64,000 nucleotides of DNA. Source: Verminephrobacter eiseniae EF01-2. Its GTDB lineage: Bacteria; Pseudomonadota; Gammaproteobacteria; Burkholderiales; Burkholderiaceae_C. Below, piece by piece: positions 40,918 through 51,201 of this stretch (position 1 is the stretch's first letter; every line of letters begins with the position of its first letter). The notes under the pieces are model-generated. The model had not been told where the DNA came from, searched no databases, and saw only the letters and a program-made list of their open reading frames with translations. The stretch covers positions 4,948,501 through 5,012,500 of the forward strand of contig NC_008786.1 in assembly GCF_000015565.1 (NCBI RefSeq), in the 5' to 3' direction. A program made the translations under genes and the position numbers.

Positions 40918-42600
40918 ATGACCACCACCAAGAACGCGCTCGTCCGCACGCTGCTCGAATGTGACGCCACCCATGCATTCACCTTGCCGGGCCTGGGCAT
41001 CACATGGATGCTCGATGAGTTCCATGGGGTGCGCGACCGCTTGCGTGTCGTGCTCACGCGCAGCGAGCAGATCGCCTCGGTCATGGCGCAGGTCTATGGC
41101 AGGCTGACCGGGCGTCCGGGTGTCTTCATGGGACAGGGGCCCTTTGCGGCCAGCACGGGCGCCTTCGGTATTTTGGAAGCGCACTTTGCCGGCTCGCCGA
41201 TGGTGGTGCTGACCGACACCTCCTGCTATGACGGCTTTGGCATGTACGGCGTCTATCAGACCATGACGGGCGACTACGGCGCTGCGGACGTGCGCACGGT
41301 CATGGGCACGATGACCAAGTACACCGGTTATGCGACCGAACCCCATGAGGCGGTGTACGGCTTGCAGATGGCTTTCAAGCACGCACAACTGCCGCGCATG
41401 GGCCCGGCCGCGCTGGTGCTGAAGTCGCCCATCATCCGGCGCGAGATGCAGGACGACCCGCGCGTCCATCTCCATCCTTCAGAGGGCTACCTGCGCCACA
41501 CCCCGGCACGCCCCGATGCCAATGGCGTCGCCCATCTGGCGCAGATGATCGCAGAGGCCCGCAACCCGGTCATCCTGGCCGGGCAGGGCGTGCAGACCGA
41601 TCGGGCGCGCGCCTTGCTGGCACTGGTCGCGCAAAAGGCCGGTCTGGCGGTGGCCACCAGCTATAACGGCAAGGGGGTGATCGACGAAACGCTGCCGGTC
41701 GCGGTGGGCATGCTCGGAACCTGGGGCAGCCGCAGCGCCAACCGCATGCTTGGCGGCGCTGACCTGGTGGTGGCACTGGGTGCCAGCCTCGGGCCGGACT
41801 ACCTGCGTTTCCGCGACAAGGGTTTGATCGAGCCGGGCCGCCAGCGCATCGCCCATGTCGACATCGATGCGCGCCATGCCGGCTGGGTCTACCCGGTCGA
41901 TCATGCGCTCACGGGTGACGCCGCCGATGTGCTGGAGATGCTGGCCGACAAGTGCCTGGGCGAGGAAAACAAGCAGGCGCGTCTCGGCAAGATCGCGCAG
42001 AACAACCAGGAACACGGCTTCGGCGTCATGCCACCGACCGAGGCCGCCAGCGGCACGCTGCACTACGCCGACATGGTGCGCGTGCTCGACCGCGTGCTCA
42101 CGCCGCAGGACATGCTGGTGCTCGACGCGGGCAACAGCCGCATCTGGGTCACCAGCATGTTGCGCCTGCGGACCCCCGGCCAATTGGTGGTCCCCGGTGG
42201 CATCGGCGGCATGGGCTGGGGCCTGCCGGCGGCGGCAGCGACCAAGCTCGTCCATCCGGAGCGCAACACCATCTGCGTGATCGGCGACGGCGGCGCGGCG
42301 ATGACGCTCAGCACGCTCGCCACCTGCGTACAGGAACACCTGCCGATCACCGTGGTCGTGGCCAACAACCAGGGCCTGGGCATGGTGCGCGACAACATGA
42401 AGGGCCGCCGCATCGCAGTCGATTTCTCGCCGATGGACTTTGCGCAGATCGCGCGCGGCATGGGTTGCATCGGCGTTCGCGTCGACAAGGCCGATGCGCT
42501 GGAAGACGCCATCGCAGCCGCCCGCAGCGCCGATCTGCCGACGGTCATCGACCTGGCCATCGACCCTGCGGCCAGCCACATCGCGGCCTCGGACTACTGA
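40918..42600 (+). CDS. Thiamine pyrophosphate-dependent enzyme (acetolactate-synthase superfamily)
   Basis: A 560-residue TPP enzyme with Pyr, central and PP domains. The conserved Pyr-domain Glu is residue 50 (TRSEQIASVMAQ). The TPP/Mg motif runs from GDGG (about 456-459) to NN (about 483-484). The start at 40918 (MTTTKNALVRTLLE) is preferred to 40861, which would place the second half-operator inside the coding region. It may be a decarboxylase, ligase or C-C lyase; the substrate is not deducible. It is first in an operon with two SDRs and a Bug protein. Confidence 0.88.
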   Translation: MTTTKNALVRTLLECDATHAFTLPGLGITWMLDEFHGVRDRLRVVLTRSEQIASVMAQVYGRLTGRPGVFMGQGPFAASTGAFGILEAHFAGSPMVVLTDTSCYDGFGMYGVYQTMTGDYGAADVRTVMGTMTKYTGYATEPHEAVYGLQMAFKHAQLPRMGPAALVLKSPIIRREMQDDPRVHLHPSEGYLRHTPARPDANGVAHLAQMIAEARNPVILAGQGVQTDRARALLALVAQKAGLAVATSYNGKGVIDETLPVAVGMLGTWGSRSANRMLGGADLVVALGASLGPDYLRFRDKGLIEPGRQRIAHVDIDARHAGWVYPVDHALTGDAADVLEMLADKCLGEENKQARLGKIAQNNQEHGFGVMPPTEAASGTLHYADMVRVLDRVLTPQDMLVLDAGNSRIWVTSMLRLRTPGQLVVPGGIGGMGWGLPAAAATKLVHPERNTICVIGDGGAAMTLSTLATCVQEHLPITVVVANNQGLGMVRDNMKGRRIAVDFSPMDFAQIARGMGCIGVRVDKADALEDAIAAARSADLPTVIDLAIDPAASHIAASDY

Positions 42601-42608
42601 GCGTGGCC

Positions 42609-43328
42609 ATGAAGCCCGTCGCCATCGTCACCGGTGGGTCCAGCAACATCGGCTGGGCCTGCGTGCAACGCTTCTGCGCCGACCACCGGGTGCTGATCGC
42701 CGATCTGCAGCCGCCACAGGCGCCACTGCCCGAAGGCGTGTCCTTCATCCAGACCGATGTCACCAGCCAGGCGCAGTGCGCCGCGCTCATACAACGAGCG
42801 GCGACGCAGGGCGCGCTTGCGGCCTTGGTGCATTCGGCAGCGATCACCGCAGAGGCCAAGCCCTTCGATCAGATCGATGCAGCCGAATGGCACCGGCTAC
42901 TGGAGGTCAACCTCACGGGCAGTTTCCTGGTCGCGCAGTCGGCCATTGCGCTGCTTCGCCGCAGCCGTGGGGCGATGGTGTTGGTCTCGTCGCGCGCCGC
43001 GCGCACCGGCTACGCCGCGCTCACCGCATCGGGCAGCGGGACCAAGCCGCACTACTGCGCATCGAAAGCCGGGGTGTTGTCGCTGGTGAAGTCATTGGCC
43101 GTTGAACTGGCCGGTGACGGCGTGCGCGTCAACGCTGTGGTGCCGGGCGCGATCGAGGGCGCCATGATCCCGCAACAGCGCTGGGCCGAACTCTCGGCCC
43201 GCATCCCGCTGGGCCGCCTCGGGCTTGCGGCCGAGGTGGCAGATGCAGCCCATTACCTGTGTTCCAGCGGCGCCCGGTACGTGACAGGCCATGCGCTCGA
43301 CATCAACGGTGGCACATGGATGAACTGA
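42609..43328 (+). CDS. SDR-family oxidoreductase
   Basis: A 239-residue short-chain dehydrogenase. The nucleotide-binding motif is TGGSSNIG (8-15) and the active site YCASK has Tyr149 and Lys153, with an upstream VSSRAART serine. The C-terminus LDINGGTWMN is typical. It starts 8 nt after the TPP enzyme; GTG 42603 is an alternative start. The partner substrate is likely the product of the TPP enzyme. Confidence 0.9.
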   Translation: MKPVAIVTGGSSNIGWACVQRFCADHRVLIADLQPPQAPLPEGVSFIQTDVTSQAQCAALIQRAATQGALAALVHSAAITAEAKPFDQIDAAEWHRLLEVNLTGSFLVAQSAIALLRRSRGAMVLVSSRAARTGYAALTASGSGTKPHYCASKAGVLSLVKSLAVELAGDGVRVNAVVPGAIEGAMIPQQRWAELSARIPLGRLGLAAEVADAAHYLCSSGARYVTGHALDINGGTWMN

Positions 43329-43350
43329 AGCCACGCAAGAAGGAGACTCC

Positions 43351-44364
43351 ATGATGAACATGCCCAGCCAGACATCGCGCCGCAGCGCGCTGAAGGCCCT
43401 GGCCCTCGCGGCCGGCACCCAGGCGGCGGCCAGCCTGCCGGCGATCGGCCAGACGCAGCCCGCCTACCCAAGCCGGCCGGTGCGGCTGATCGTGCCTTTC
43501 CCGCCCGGCGGAGCGACCGACATCGTCGCGCGCGCCATCGCCGAGCGCCTGCAGGCGGTGCTCGGCCAGCCCTTCGTGGTCGACAACCGCAGCGGCGCCA
43601 GCGGCAACATCGGCATGGCGGAAGCAGCGCGCGCGCCGGCCGATGGCCACACGCTGGTGCTCGGTGCGCCGCAGACGCTGACGATCAACCCGCTGCTGTT
43701 CAAAAAGGGCCCGGGCTTCGACGTTGCCCGCGACTTCGCGCCGATCATCGTCGTCGCATCGGTTCCGAACGTCTTGGTGGTCGCCAACAAACTGCCGGTG
43801 AAAACGACGCAAGAACTGATCGCCTACGCACGCCGCCACGTTGGCAAGCTGAGCTACGGCTCGTCCAGTGTCGGCGGCACGCCGCATCTATCGAGCGAGA
43901 TGTTCAAGACCATGACCAGCACCTACATCGTGCATGTGCCTTATCGCGGCAGCGCACCGGCGCTGCAGGACCTGATTGGCGGGCAAATCGACATGATGTT
44001 CGACAACCTGCCGGCCTCGCTGCCGCACATCAGGGCCGGCAGCGTGCGCGCGCTGGCCGTGACCACGCTAAAGCGCTCCCCCTCGGCGCCGGACCTGCCG
44101 ACGCTCGACGAATCGGGCGTAGCGGGCTTTGACTCGCAGGGTTGGTTTGCGCTGCTGGCACCCTCCGGCACGCCGAACCAGATTCTTGAGCGCATCAATG
44201 CAGAGGTGAACAAAATTCTGCGCACGGCCGATTTCCGTGCGCGGATGGAGCGGATGGGCGCCGAGACGGCAGGGGGCTCGATGGATGATTTGAAGCAGCG
44301 CATCCACAGCGAAAGCGAACGCTGGGGCAAGGTCATCCGCTTGGCCAACATCACCGCAGATTGA
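43351..44364 (+). CDS. Bug-family periplasmic substrate-binding protein
   Basis: A 337-residue TctC-like receptor with a Tat-like leader (SRRSALKALALAAG). The mature start is QPAYPSRPVRLIVPFPPGG, followed by the family motif FVVDNRSGASGNIGMAEAARA. A GGAGA site precedes the ATG. It sits inside the enzyme operon, so it may capture the same substrate, although no TctA/B genes are present. This operon plus the TauABC-like one would give two uptake routes under one regulator. Confidence 0.9.
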   Translation: MMNMPSQTSRRSALKALALAAGTQAAASLPAIGQTQPAYPSRPVRLIVPFPPGGATDIVARAIAERLQAVLGQPFVVDNRSGASGNIGMAEAARAPADGHTLVLGAPQTLTINPLLFKKGPGFDVARDFAPIIVVASVPNVLVVANKLPVKTTQELIAYARRHVGKLSYGSSSVGGTPHLSSEMFKTMTSTYIVHVPYRGSAPALQDLIGGQIDMMFDNLPASLPHIRAGSVRALAVTTLKRSPSAPDLPTLDESGVAGFDSQGWFALLAPSGTPNQILERINAEVNKILRTADFRARMERMGAETAGGSMDDLKQRIHSESERWGKVIRLANITAD

Positions 44365-44372
44365 GGCCACCC

Positions 44373-45209
44373 ATGAGTTCAAAGGGCATTGATTTTGGCC
44401 ACGCGGGGCCCCTGCGCGAGGCCGATCCTGCGCGCAACTGCAAGCGCTTTTCCGGGCGTGCGGCGCTGCTCACGGCCGCAGCACGCGGCATCGGTCTGGC
44501 CTGCGCGCTGCGGCTGGCGGCCGAAGGCGCAACGGTGTGTGTCACCGACCGCGACGAGGACGCGCTGGCCGAAGCCGCGGCGCTGGCGCAGCAGGCTGGA
44601 CTGACGCTGCACACCAGCGTCATGGATTCGTCCGATGTGCTCGACACCGCGACCCGCATCGAGACCCTGCAGCAGTTGCTCGGCCCCTTCGACATCCTGG
44701 TCAACAACGCCGGCGGTTCGCTGCACACGCCCTACCACTTCATGGACGAGACCGACGCGCACTGGCAGAGCGTGATCGAGCTCAACATGTTGAGCGCCGT
44801 GTGGAGTTGCCGCGCAGTGCTGCCGGGCATGGTCGCGCGCGGCGTCGGGCGCATCGTCAACTTCGGCTCGAAGGCGGGCCGCTTCGGAAGCCTGATTGCC
44901 GGAGCCAACTACGCCGCCGTGAAGGGCGCGATGGCCTCTTTGACGCGCCAGCTCGCGCTGGAATACGGCGCGTATGGCATCACGGTCAATTGCATCTGCC
45001 CCGGCATCGTGATGACGGCGCGCACGCGCAGCCTGTGGAGCGAGCGTCGCACGCCTGCCGAGCGAGCGCGCGTGCTGGACGAGATTCCGCTCAAGCGGCA
45101 TTGCGAAGTCGAAGATGTCGCGGCCAGCGTCGCGTTCCTGGCTTCGGACGATGCCGCTTTCATCACCGGCGCCACGCTCGATCTCAACGGCGGTCAGGCC
45201 ATGGCGTGA
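44373..45209 (+). CDS. SDR-family oxidoreductase with altered nucleotide motif
   Basis: A 278-residue short-chain dehydrogenase. The usual TGxxxGxG motif reads TAAARGIG, with Ala replacing the first Gly. The NNAGG motif, the FGSKAG serine and the NYAAVKG Tyr/Lys active site are present. The C-terminus is LDLNGGQAMA. It starts 8 nt after the Bug gene at ATG 44373 and closes the operon. Confidence 0.88.
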   Translation: MSSKGIDFGHAGPLREADPARNCKRFSGRAALLTAAARGIGLACALRLAAEGATVCVTDRDEDALAEAAALAQQAGLTLHTSVMDSSDVLDTATRIETLQQLLGPFDILVNNAGGSLHTPYHFMDETDAHWQSVIELNMLSAVWSCRAVLPGMVARGVGRIVNFGSKAGRFGSLIAGANYAAVKGAMASLTRQLALEYGAYGITVNCICPGIVMTARTRSLWSERRTPAERARVLDEIPLKRHCEVEDVAASVAFLASDDAAFITGATLDLNGGQAMA

Positions 45210-45371
45210 ACCCCGAACGGCCGCCCGAAGGTGCTCATGCCGCAGCCGAAGGCGGGGGTACTCCAGTGAGCCATTTCATTGGGGAGTGCCGACGACGCGG
45301 TGCCGGCGCGCTCTGCCGGCGCGCAGGCGCGTCCAGGCGCGGATTCAGGGATTCAGCAACCGTCTTGAAAG
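45210..45371. other. Intergenic stretch abutting an IS110 element
   Basis: The 160-bp stretch is GC-rich. A forward frame from GTG 45204 stays open to 45415, inside the IS110 pseudogene, but shows no recognisable protein features. It is possibly the truncated start of a gene cut by the insertion. Confidence 0.3.
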
Positions 45372-46348
<977 letters not shown>

Positions 46349-46656
46349 CGCCCCTGCTTGTACATGCGAAGTCAAAACTTCCTGCAACCGTTCGGGCTGA
46401 GGACGAGAGACGGGGCATGCGCCACCTACTGATACTGATACACGGACTTGGAAGTCCCAGGAGAGCTCGGGCTGCACGCCCGCGCCAAACCAACCGGGCC
46501 GGGCCCAGGCCCGGGCTGTGGACATGTGGACGATGCGCTGCGCGCACCGGCCGACGCCATGGACAACTCTACGAGTTGCCCACCGCGCCAGCCTTCGACC
46601 ACATCCCCACAGCCTTGCACGACCACGTTTATTTCCCCGTGAAATGAAGATCCAAG
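46349..46656 (-). other. IS110 upstream non-coding region
   Basis: There is no convincing gene. A GC-rich hairpin CCGGGCC/GGCCCGG (46494-46500 and 46508-46514) is present. The segment GAGCTCGGGCT is shared with the region upstream of the IS110 copy at the left edge. It could be the guide-RNA-bearing end of this element. Confidence 0.3.
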
Positions 46657-46658
46657 GA

Positions 46659-46986
46659 TTCAGTTCAACTGCGCACCCGGATCGTGCTGCTTGCTGCGCG
46701 TGGCGCCACGGACAAGAACATCGCGCCAAGCCTGGACATCGATCGCCGAGTCTCAGCGCGCTCGCTATCCCACTGCCTCGACGTCCTGATCACTCGACCG
46801 CACGCAGCCAGGTCTGCCCATGGAGCGTGGGCACGGCAAGCTGCCATCGCTGAATACATCGCGGCGCACAACGCCAACCCCAAGGCATTCATCCGGACGG
46901 CCAAGGTATCGGCCATTCTGGCCAGGGTTGTCCGGGCTTGGGACCCTCTTGGAAAAGATCGCTTCCATTGGGCGTACTGCACTTGA
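46659..46986 (+). pseudogene. IS630-family transposase relic
   Basis: The forward frame joins an N-terminal HTH piece (QLRTRIVLLAARGATDKNIA) to a C-terminal piece (AAIAEYIAAHNANPKAFI ... TAKVSAILARVVRA) with the catalytic centre missing. Both match the ends of IS630 transposases of the type QGLTDKNIA and NPKPFVWTAKA. The relic ends at the promoter of the following LacI gene. Confidence 0.75.
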
Positions 46987-47011
46987 CAAACAAAATGACT
47001 ACGAATACATT
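46983..47011 (+). promoter_or_regulatory. Predicted sigma70 promoter before the LacI gene
   Basis: TTGACA at 46983-46988 is a perfect -35, then 17 bp, then TACATT (46 match) at 47006-47011, four of six to the -10 consensus. The -35 box lies at the end of the IS630 relic. Confidence 0.55.
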
Positions 47012-47026
47012 TTGATCTTCAGATAG

Positions 47027-48082
47027 ATGCAGGCACCACTTGAAGCCATGGTTTTCGATCGATTGAAGTCCGTCACGAGTCAGGACGTTGCCCATGCAGC
47101 CGGGGTTTCCCAGGCTACTGTCTCGCGCGTGTTCGCCAAGCGCGGCAATGTGCAGCCGATAACGGCCGAGCAAGTGCGCCGTGTCGCTGGCGAACTGGGT
47201 TATCGGCCGAACGTCATGGCGCGCGCCATGCGCACCAGCCGTACCGGCACAGTCGGTATCGTGGTGTCGCGTCTCGGCAATCCGCTGTATCCGCTGATGC
47301 TGCAAACGCTGGGTCCGAAGATGGTCGATGCGGGTCTGCGCATGGTGGTTTGGAGCGTCGACGAGAGCGATGAGACGTGCGCGATCGATGCGATCAAGGA
47401 GCGCTCCGTCGATGGCGTGTTGATGATGACGGCCACGGCCGAGTCCTCGGCCTTGCGCGAGGTCGTCAAATCCGGCTTGCCGGTGGTGCTGATCAACCGC
47501 GTGGTCGATGGTTTGCCACTGGATCAAGTGGAGTCGGACAACCGTGCCGGAGGGACCTGCGTGGCGCACTACTTCGCGGCGACCGGCCGGCGGCGCATCG
47601 CGTTGATCGGAGGGCCGCAGGCACCCAGCACCATCCGCAACCGTGACCTTGGTTTCCGAGACCAACTCGCTGCGCTTGGCGCACCGCTGAAAAAGCAGTT
47701 GACGGCTTATGTCGAGAACTTTTCATACGCGGCGGGGTTTGCCGCCGCCATGCGTCTGCTCGAACTGGCCACACCCCCCGACGCCATCTTTTGTGCCAAT
47801 GACGTGTTGGCTCTTGGTGCCCGCGATGCCGCGCGACGGCGCGGTGTCCGCGTGCCGGAAGACCTCTGGCTGGTCGGTTATGACGACATTGACATGGCGG
47901 CCTGGGATGCTTTTGACTTGACCACCATTCGCCAACCCATCAATGAAATGTGCCAGATCGCCACCGACTTGCTCGTCGCGCGCATCGGTGGCTCCACCAA
48001 GACCCCGGGCAAGACCGTGGTGCCCAACGACCTGATCATCCGCGGCTCTACGGGGCGCCACCCTTTCCCCGCTTTGGGCTAA
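47027..48082 (+). CDS. LacI-family transcriptional regulator
   Basis: A 351-residue regulator with HTH VTSQDVAHAAGVSQATVSRVFAKRG and hinge LGYRPNVMARAMRTSRT, followed by the sugar-binding-like domain (VGIVVSRLGNPLYP ... IALIGGPQAPST ... LVGYDDIDMAAWD). ATG 47027 leaves almost no leader after the predicted promoter, so ATG 47048 (MVFDRLKSV) is a realistic alternative. It heads the sugar-type ABC/oxidoreductase operon, which it probably controls. Confidence 0.9.
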   Translation: MQAPLEAMVFDRLKSVTSQDVAHAAGVSQATVSRVFAKRGNVQPITAEQVRRVAGELGYRPNVMARAMRTSRTGTVGIVVSRLGNPLYPLMLQTLGPKMVDAGLRMVVWSVDESDETCAIDAIKERSVDGVLMMTATAESSALREVVKSGLPVVLINRVVDGLPLDQVESDNRAGGTCVAHYFAATGRRRIALIGGPQAPSTIRNRDLGFRDQLAALGAPLKKQLTAYVENFSYAAGFAAAMRLLELATPPDAIFCANDVLALGARDAARRRGVRVPEDLWLVGYDDIDMAAWDAFDLTTIRQPINEMCQIATDLLVARIGGSTKTPGKTVVPNDLIIRGSTGRHPFPALG

Positions 48083-48129
48083 GGGCTACGCCCGTCGAAC
48101 TGCATCCATCAAAACCAACGGAGACAACG

Positions 48130-49428
48130 ATGAACATCACGCGCGCCCGGTTTCTGAAATCCACCATTGGCGCCAGTCTGGCGCTGTCCCAGCCGTTGCG
48201 CGCACTCGCAGCGCCGACCCAACTCAAGGGCACGGTGACCTATCTCACCTACGAGTCGCTGCCAACCACCAAGAAGGTGATTGGCGACCTGTTCGCCGAG
48301 ATCGAGGCGGCCAACCCTGGTTTGAAAATCAAACCGCTATTCACGTCGCCAGAGGCCGTGCGCAAGCAGGTGTCGTCCATGTTGCAGAGCCGCACCGCAC
48401 CGGACATCGTCAATCTCGACATCGAAGACGCGCTGCTGTACTCGCGCGGCGGATTGCTGGCGCCGATCAACCCATTGACTGCGGTCCTGCCTGACGCATG
48501 GCGTGTGCGGCCGGACGGCAAGAACGATTTTTTCGTGCCCAACGGCATCAAGTTCACCTACTCGTGGTATCGCGCCGACCTGTTCGAGAAAGCCGGGTTG
48601 CAGCCCCCAAAGACTTGGGATGAGTACGAGAGGGCGGCGGCCAAGCTCACGGGCAGCGGCCAGTACGGCTGCATCATCAACAGCAACACCAGTGGCGATA
48701 ACCCGGTCAGCGCGTTGTACAGCTATGCCATGTCCAATGGCGTGACCTTCTTCGATGACGAAGGCAACCTCTTGTTCGACCAGGGCGAGAACCGCAAACG
48801 CTTGGTGGAAACGCTTGCCTTCCTGCAGCGCATGTCCAAGTACTCGCCGAGCACTACCAACTTCGCTTGGGCAGATGTGATGAATTCGTATGCATCGGGC
48901 AGGATCGCGATGGCCGACTACATTGGCGCGCGCTTCTTCGCGGTGGTATCGCAGAACAACGCCGAGATTGCGAAGGTCACCAAGCCCTTTGTCCAGCCTT
49001 ACGGCATGGCTGCGGCCAATCGCCTGTCTGCCGAGGGCTACATGGTTTTCAAAGATTCGCAGAATGTCGAGTCGGCCAAGGCCATCATCCACTACCTGCG
49101 CGAGGGTCAGCGCTATTACGAGTTTCTTTGGTCCATTCCGATGCATGTATTGCCGGTGGCCAAGAAGGATTTCGAAGGTCCTTACCAAGCCAATGAATAC
49201 GTCAAAAGCAAGCCCGAAATTTCCCGGGTCATTTCCGAGGCATGGGACGGTTCGCGCAACCCGGTGTTCGACCTCACGGGCAAGAAACCCGCTTGGCAGC
49301 GCGCCAAGGTCTATACCAGCACGATCTACAACAAGATGCTGGCCAATGTGATTCAGGGCGGCATCGCGCCGGACGCGGCTGTGACCGACGCGGCGCAAGC
49401 AGCCCGCGCCCTGCTCAAGTTCGCCTGA
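48130..49428 (+). CDS. Extracellular solute-binding protein, family 1 (sugar type)
   Basis: A 432-residue periplasmic receptor of the MalE/UgpB class. A signal peptide (FLKSTIGASLALSQPLRALAA) precedes PTQLKGTVTYLTYESLP. The conserved middle FVPNGIKFTYSWYRADLFEKAGLQPPKTWDE is clear. A GGAGACA site lies upstream. It is the receptor of the MalFGK-like system that follows. Confidence 0.92.
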   Translation: MNITRARFLKSTIGASLALSQPLRALAAPTQLKGTVTYLTYESLPTTKKVIGDLFAEIEAANPGLKIKPLFTSPEAVRKQVSSMLQSRTAPDIVNLDIEDALLYSRGGLLAPINPLTAVLPDAWRVRPDGKNDFFVPNGIKFTYSWYRADLFEKAGLQPPKTWDEYERAAAKLTGSGQYGCIINSNTSGDNPVSALYSYAMSNGVTFFDDEGNLLFDQGENRKRLVETLAFLQRMSKYSPSTTNFAWADVMNSYASGRIAMADYIGARFFAVVSQNNAEIAKVTKPFVQPYGMAAANRLSAEGYMVFKDSQNVESAKAIIHYLREGQRYYEFLWSIPMHVLPVAKKDFEGPYQANEYVKSKPEISRVISEAWDGSRNPVFDLTGKKPAWQRAKVYTSTIYNKMLANVIQGGIAPDAAVTDAAQAARALLKFA

Positions 49429-49439
49429 ACAGGGCCGAC

Positions 49440-50342
49440 ATGCGCAGCCGACGCGCCAGGAGCGAGGGGAACTCCCGCCTGGATTTCATCAGCGTGTCCT
49501 TCACGCTCGTGGTCTTGGTCTTCATCGTGGTCATGATCATCCCGGTGGCTTGGGCGATTTTGCTGGGCTTCACGCACAGCGGTCCGTTTCAGGCCGGCAC
49601 GACCTACGCGGGGCTGGACAACTACCGCGCCGTGCTGGCCGATCCGGCGTTCTGGCGCGCGCTGGGCATAGGTGCCAGCTATGCAATGCTTACCACCGCG
49701 TTGGAAATGGTGTTGGGCGTGGGCATCGCCATCTTGCTGTTCAAGTCGGGCCAACCGATCTTCACCAGCCTCGCGCTACTGCCCTACATGATTCCGACGG
49801 TCACCACGGCGCTGGTTTGGCACTGGATGACCAACAACCTCTACGGCATCGTCAATCATCTGCTGCTCCAAAGCGGGTTGGCCGACATGCCGGTTGATTT
49901 CGCAGGGCACGGCGCCTGGGCTTTCGGCCTTGTCACGGTGGCCAGCGTCTGGCAGTTCACGCCCTTCGTGATTCTGGTGACCTTATCAAACCTCGGCACG
50001 ATCGAGCGCAGCGTCCATGAAGCCGCATACATTGACGGGGCCAACTGGTGGCAGCAGGTAGCGCGCATCACGCTGCCCATCATCCGCACCTCGATCTTGT
50101 TGATATTGCTGTTGCGCGGCATCTGGATGTTCAACCGATTCGACGTGATCTGGCTCTTGACGGCCGGCGGGCCGCTCGGAGCCACGAGCACATTGCCGAT
50201 TTACGCTTACGAGCGCGCCTTTGGCGACAACAGCTATGGACCAGCGGGCGCCACCTCGACCATCATCTTCGGCATTTTACTGGTGCTGGGTATCGTCTAT
50301 ATGCGCCTGTTCCAGCCCGACAAGGAGGTCGCCCGTGGCTAA
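49440..50342 (+). CDS. Sugar-type ABC permease, MalF/UgpA class
   Basis: A 300-residue inner-membrane permease with about six helices and the EAA loop SVHEAAYIDGANWWQQVARITLPII. It starts 12 nt after the receptor gene, and its stop overlaps the GTG of the next permease. Confidence 0.93.
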   Translation: MRSRRARSEGNSRLDFISVSFTLVVLVFIVVMIIPVAWAILLGFTHSGPFQAGTTYAGLDNYRAVLADPAFWRALGIGASYAMLTTALEMVLGVGIAILLFKSGQPIFTSLALLPYMIPTVTTALVWHWMTNNLYGIVNHLLLQSGLADMPVDFAGHGAWAFGLVTVASVWQFTPFVILVTLSNLGTIERSVHEAAYIDGANWWQQVARITLPIIRTSILLILLLRGIWMFNRFDVIWLLTAGGPLGATSTLPIYAYERAFGDNSYGPAGATSTIIFGILLVLGIVYMRLFQPDKEVARG

Positions 50343-51162
50343 GAAGATAACGCTGGCCCGGGCCGCGCCGACGACACTGCTGGTACTCTGGCTGATCCCC
50401 ACGCTGTTCCCGTTTTACTGGATGCTGAAGTCGGCCCTGGGCCACGCGCAGGACGTGTACAAACCGTCGCTCGGCATACAAAACGCATCACTCGATAATT
50501 TCGTCAGCCTTCTATCGAGCACCCACTTCCTTGCCAACGCGACCAACAGCCTGAAGGTCGCGCTGGCCGCCGCATGCGTGGTGATGGCGTGCAGCGCGTT
50601 GGGCGGCTACGCGCTGGCGCGCATGCGTTTCAAACACAAGACACTGCTCGCGCAGGTGGTCCTGTTCTCCTACATGTTCCCGGAAATCTTGCTGGGCATC
50701 CCGTTTTTTGCGATGTTCCAGAAGATCGGACTGCTCAACTCGCTGTCCGGGTTGGCCTTGGCGCATGTCACGCTGAGTCTACCGTTCGGTCTGTGGTTGA
50801 TGTGGCAGTTCTATCAGTCGTTGCCGATGTCATATGAAGAAGCCGCGCAGATCGACGGCGCGAGCAAGTTCCAGACCTTTTATCGCATCATGCTGCCGCT
50901 TTCAATTCCGGCGCTGGCTGCAGTATTCATTTTTGGCTTTGCGGCTTCGTGGAACGACTATGTCCTGGGCCTCATGCTGATCCGCGACGACCAGATGTTC
51001 ACGCTACCGATCGCCATGAGCCTGTTCGTGCAGCAGATGGATTTGAACTGGGCGCTCATCCAGGCTGCCAACGTGCTTTTGGCACTGCCTGGGCTGCTGC
51101 TTGTGTTGTTCGGTCAAAAGTACCTCGTGCGTGGCTTGCAGACCAGCGGTCTGGCGAACTGA
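50335..51162 (+). CDS. Sugar-type ABC permease, MalG/UgpE class
   Basis: A 275-residue permease with the EAA loop SYEEAAQIDGASKFQTFYRIMLPLS. The GTG at 50335 is the start: AAGGAGG lies seven nucleotides before it, and it overlaps the MalF-like gene by 8 bp. It pairs with the preceding subunit. Confidence 0.93.
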   Translation: MAKKITLARAAPTTLLVLWLIPTLFPFYWMLKSALGHAQDVYKPSLGIQNASLDNFVSLLSSTHFLANATNSLKVALAAACVVMACSALGGYALARMRFKHKTLLAQVVLFSYMFPEILLGIPFFAMFQKIGLLNSLSGLALAHVTLSLPFGLWLMWQFYQSLPMSYEEAAQIDGASKFQTFYRIMLPLSIPALAAVFIFGFAASWNDYVLGLMLIRDDQMFTLPIAMSLFVQQMDLNWALIQAANVLLALPGLLLVLFGQKYLVRGLQTSGLAN

Positions 51163-51201
51163 GCGGCACTGCGGTTTTGCTGATTGACGCTGGAGATTTT
51201 T

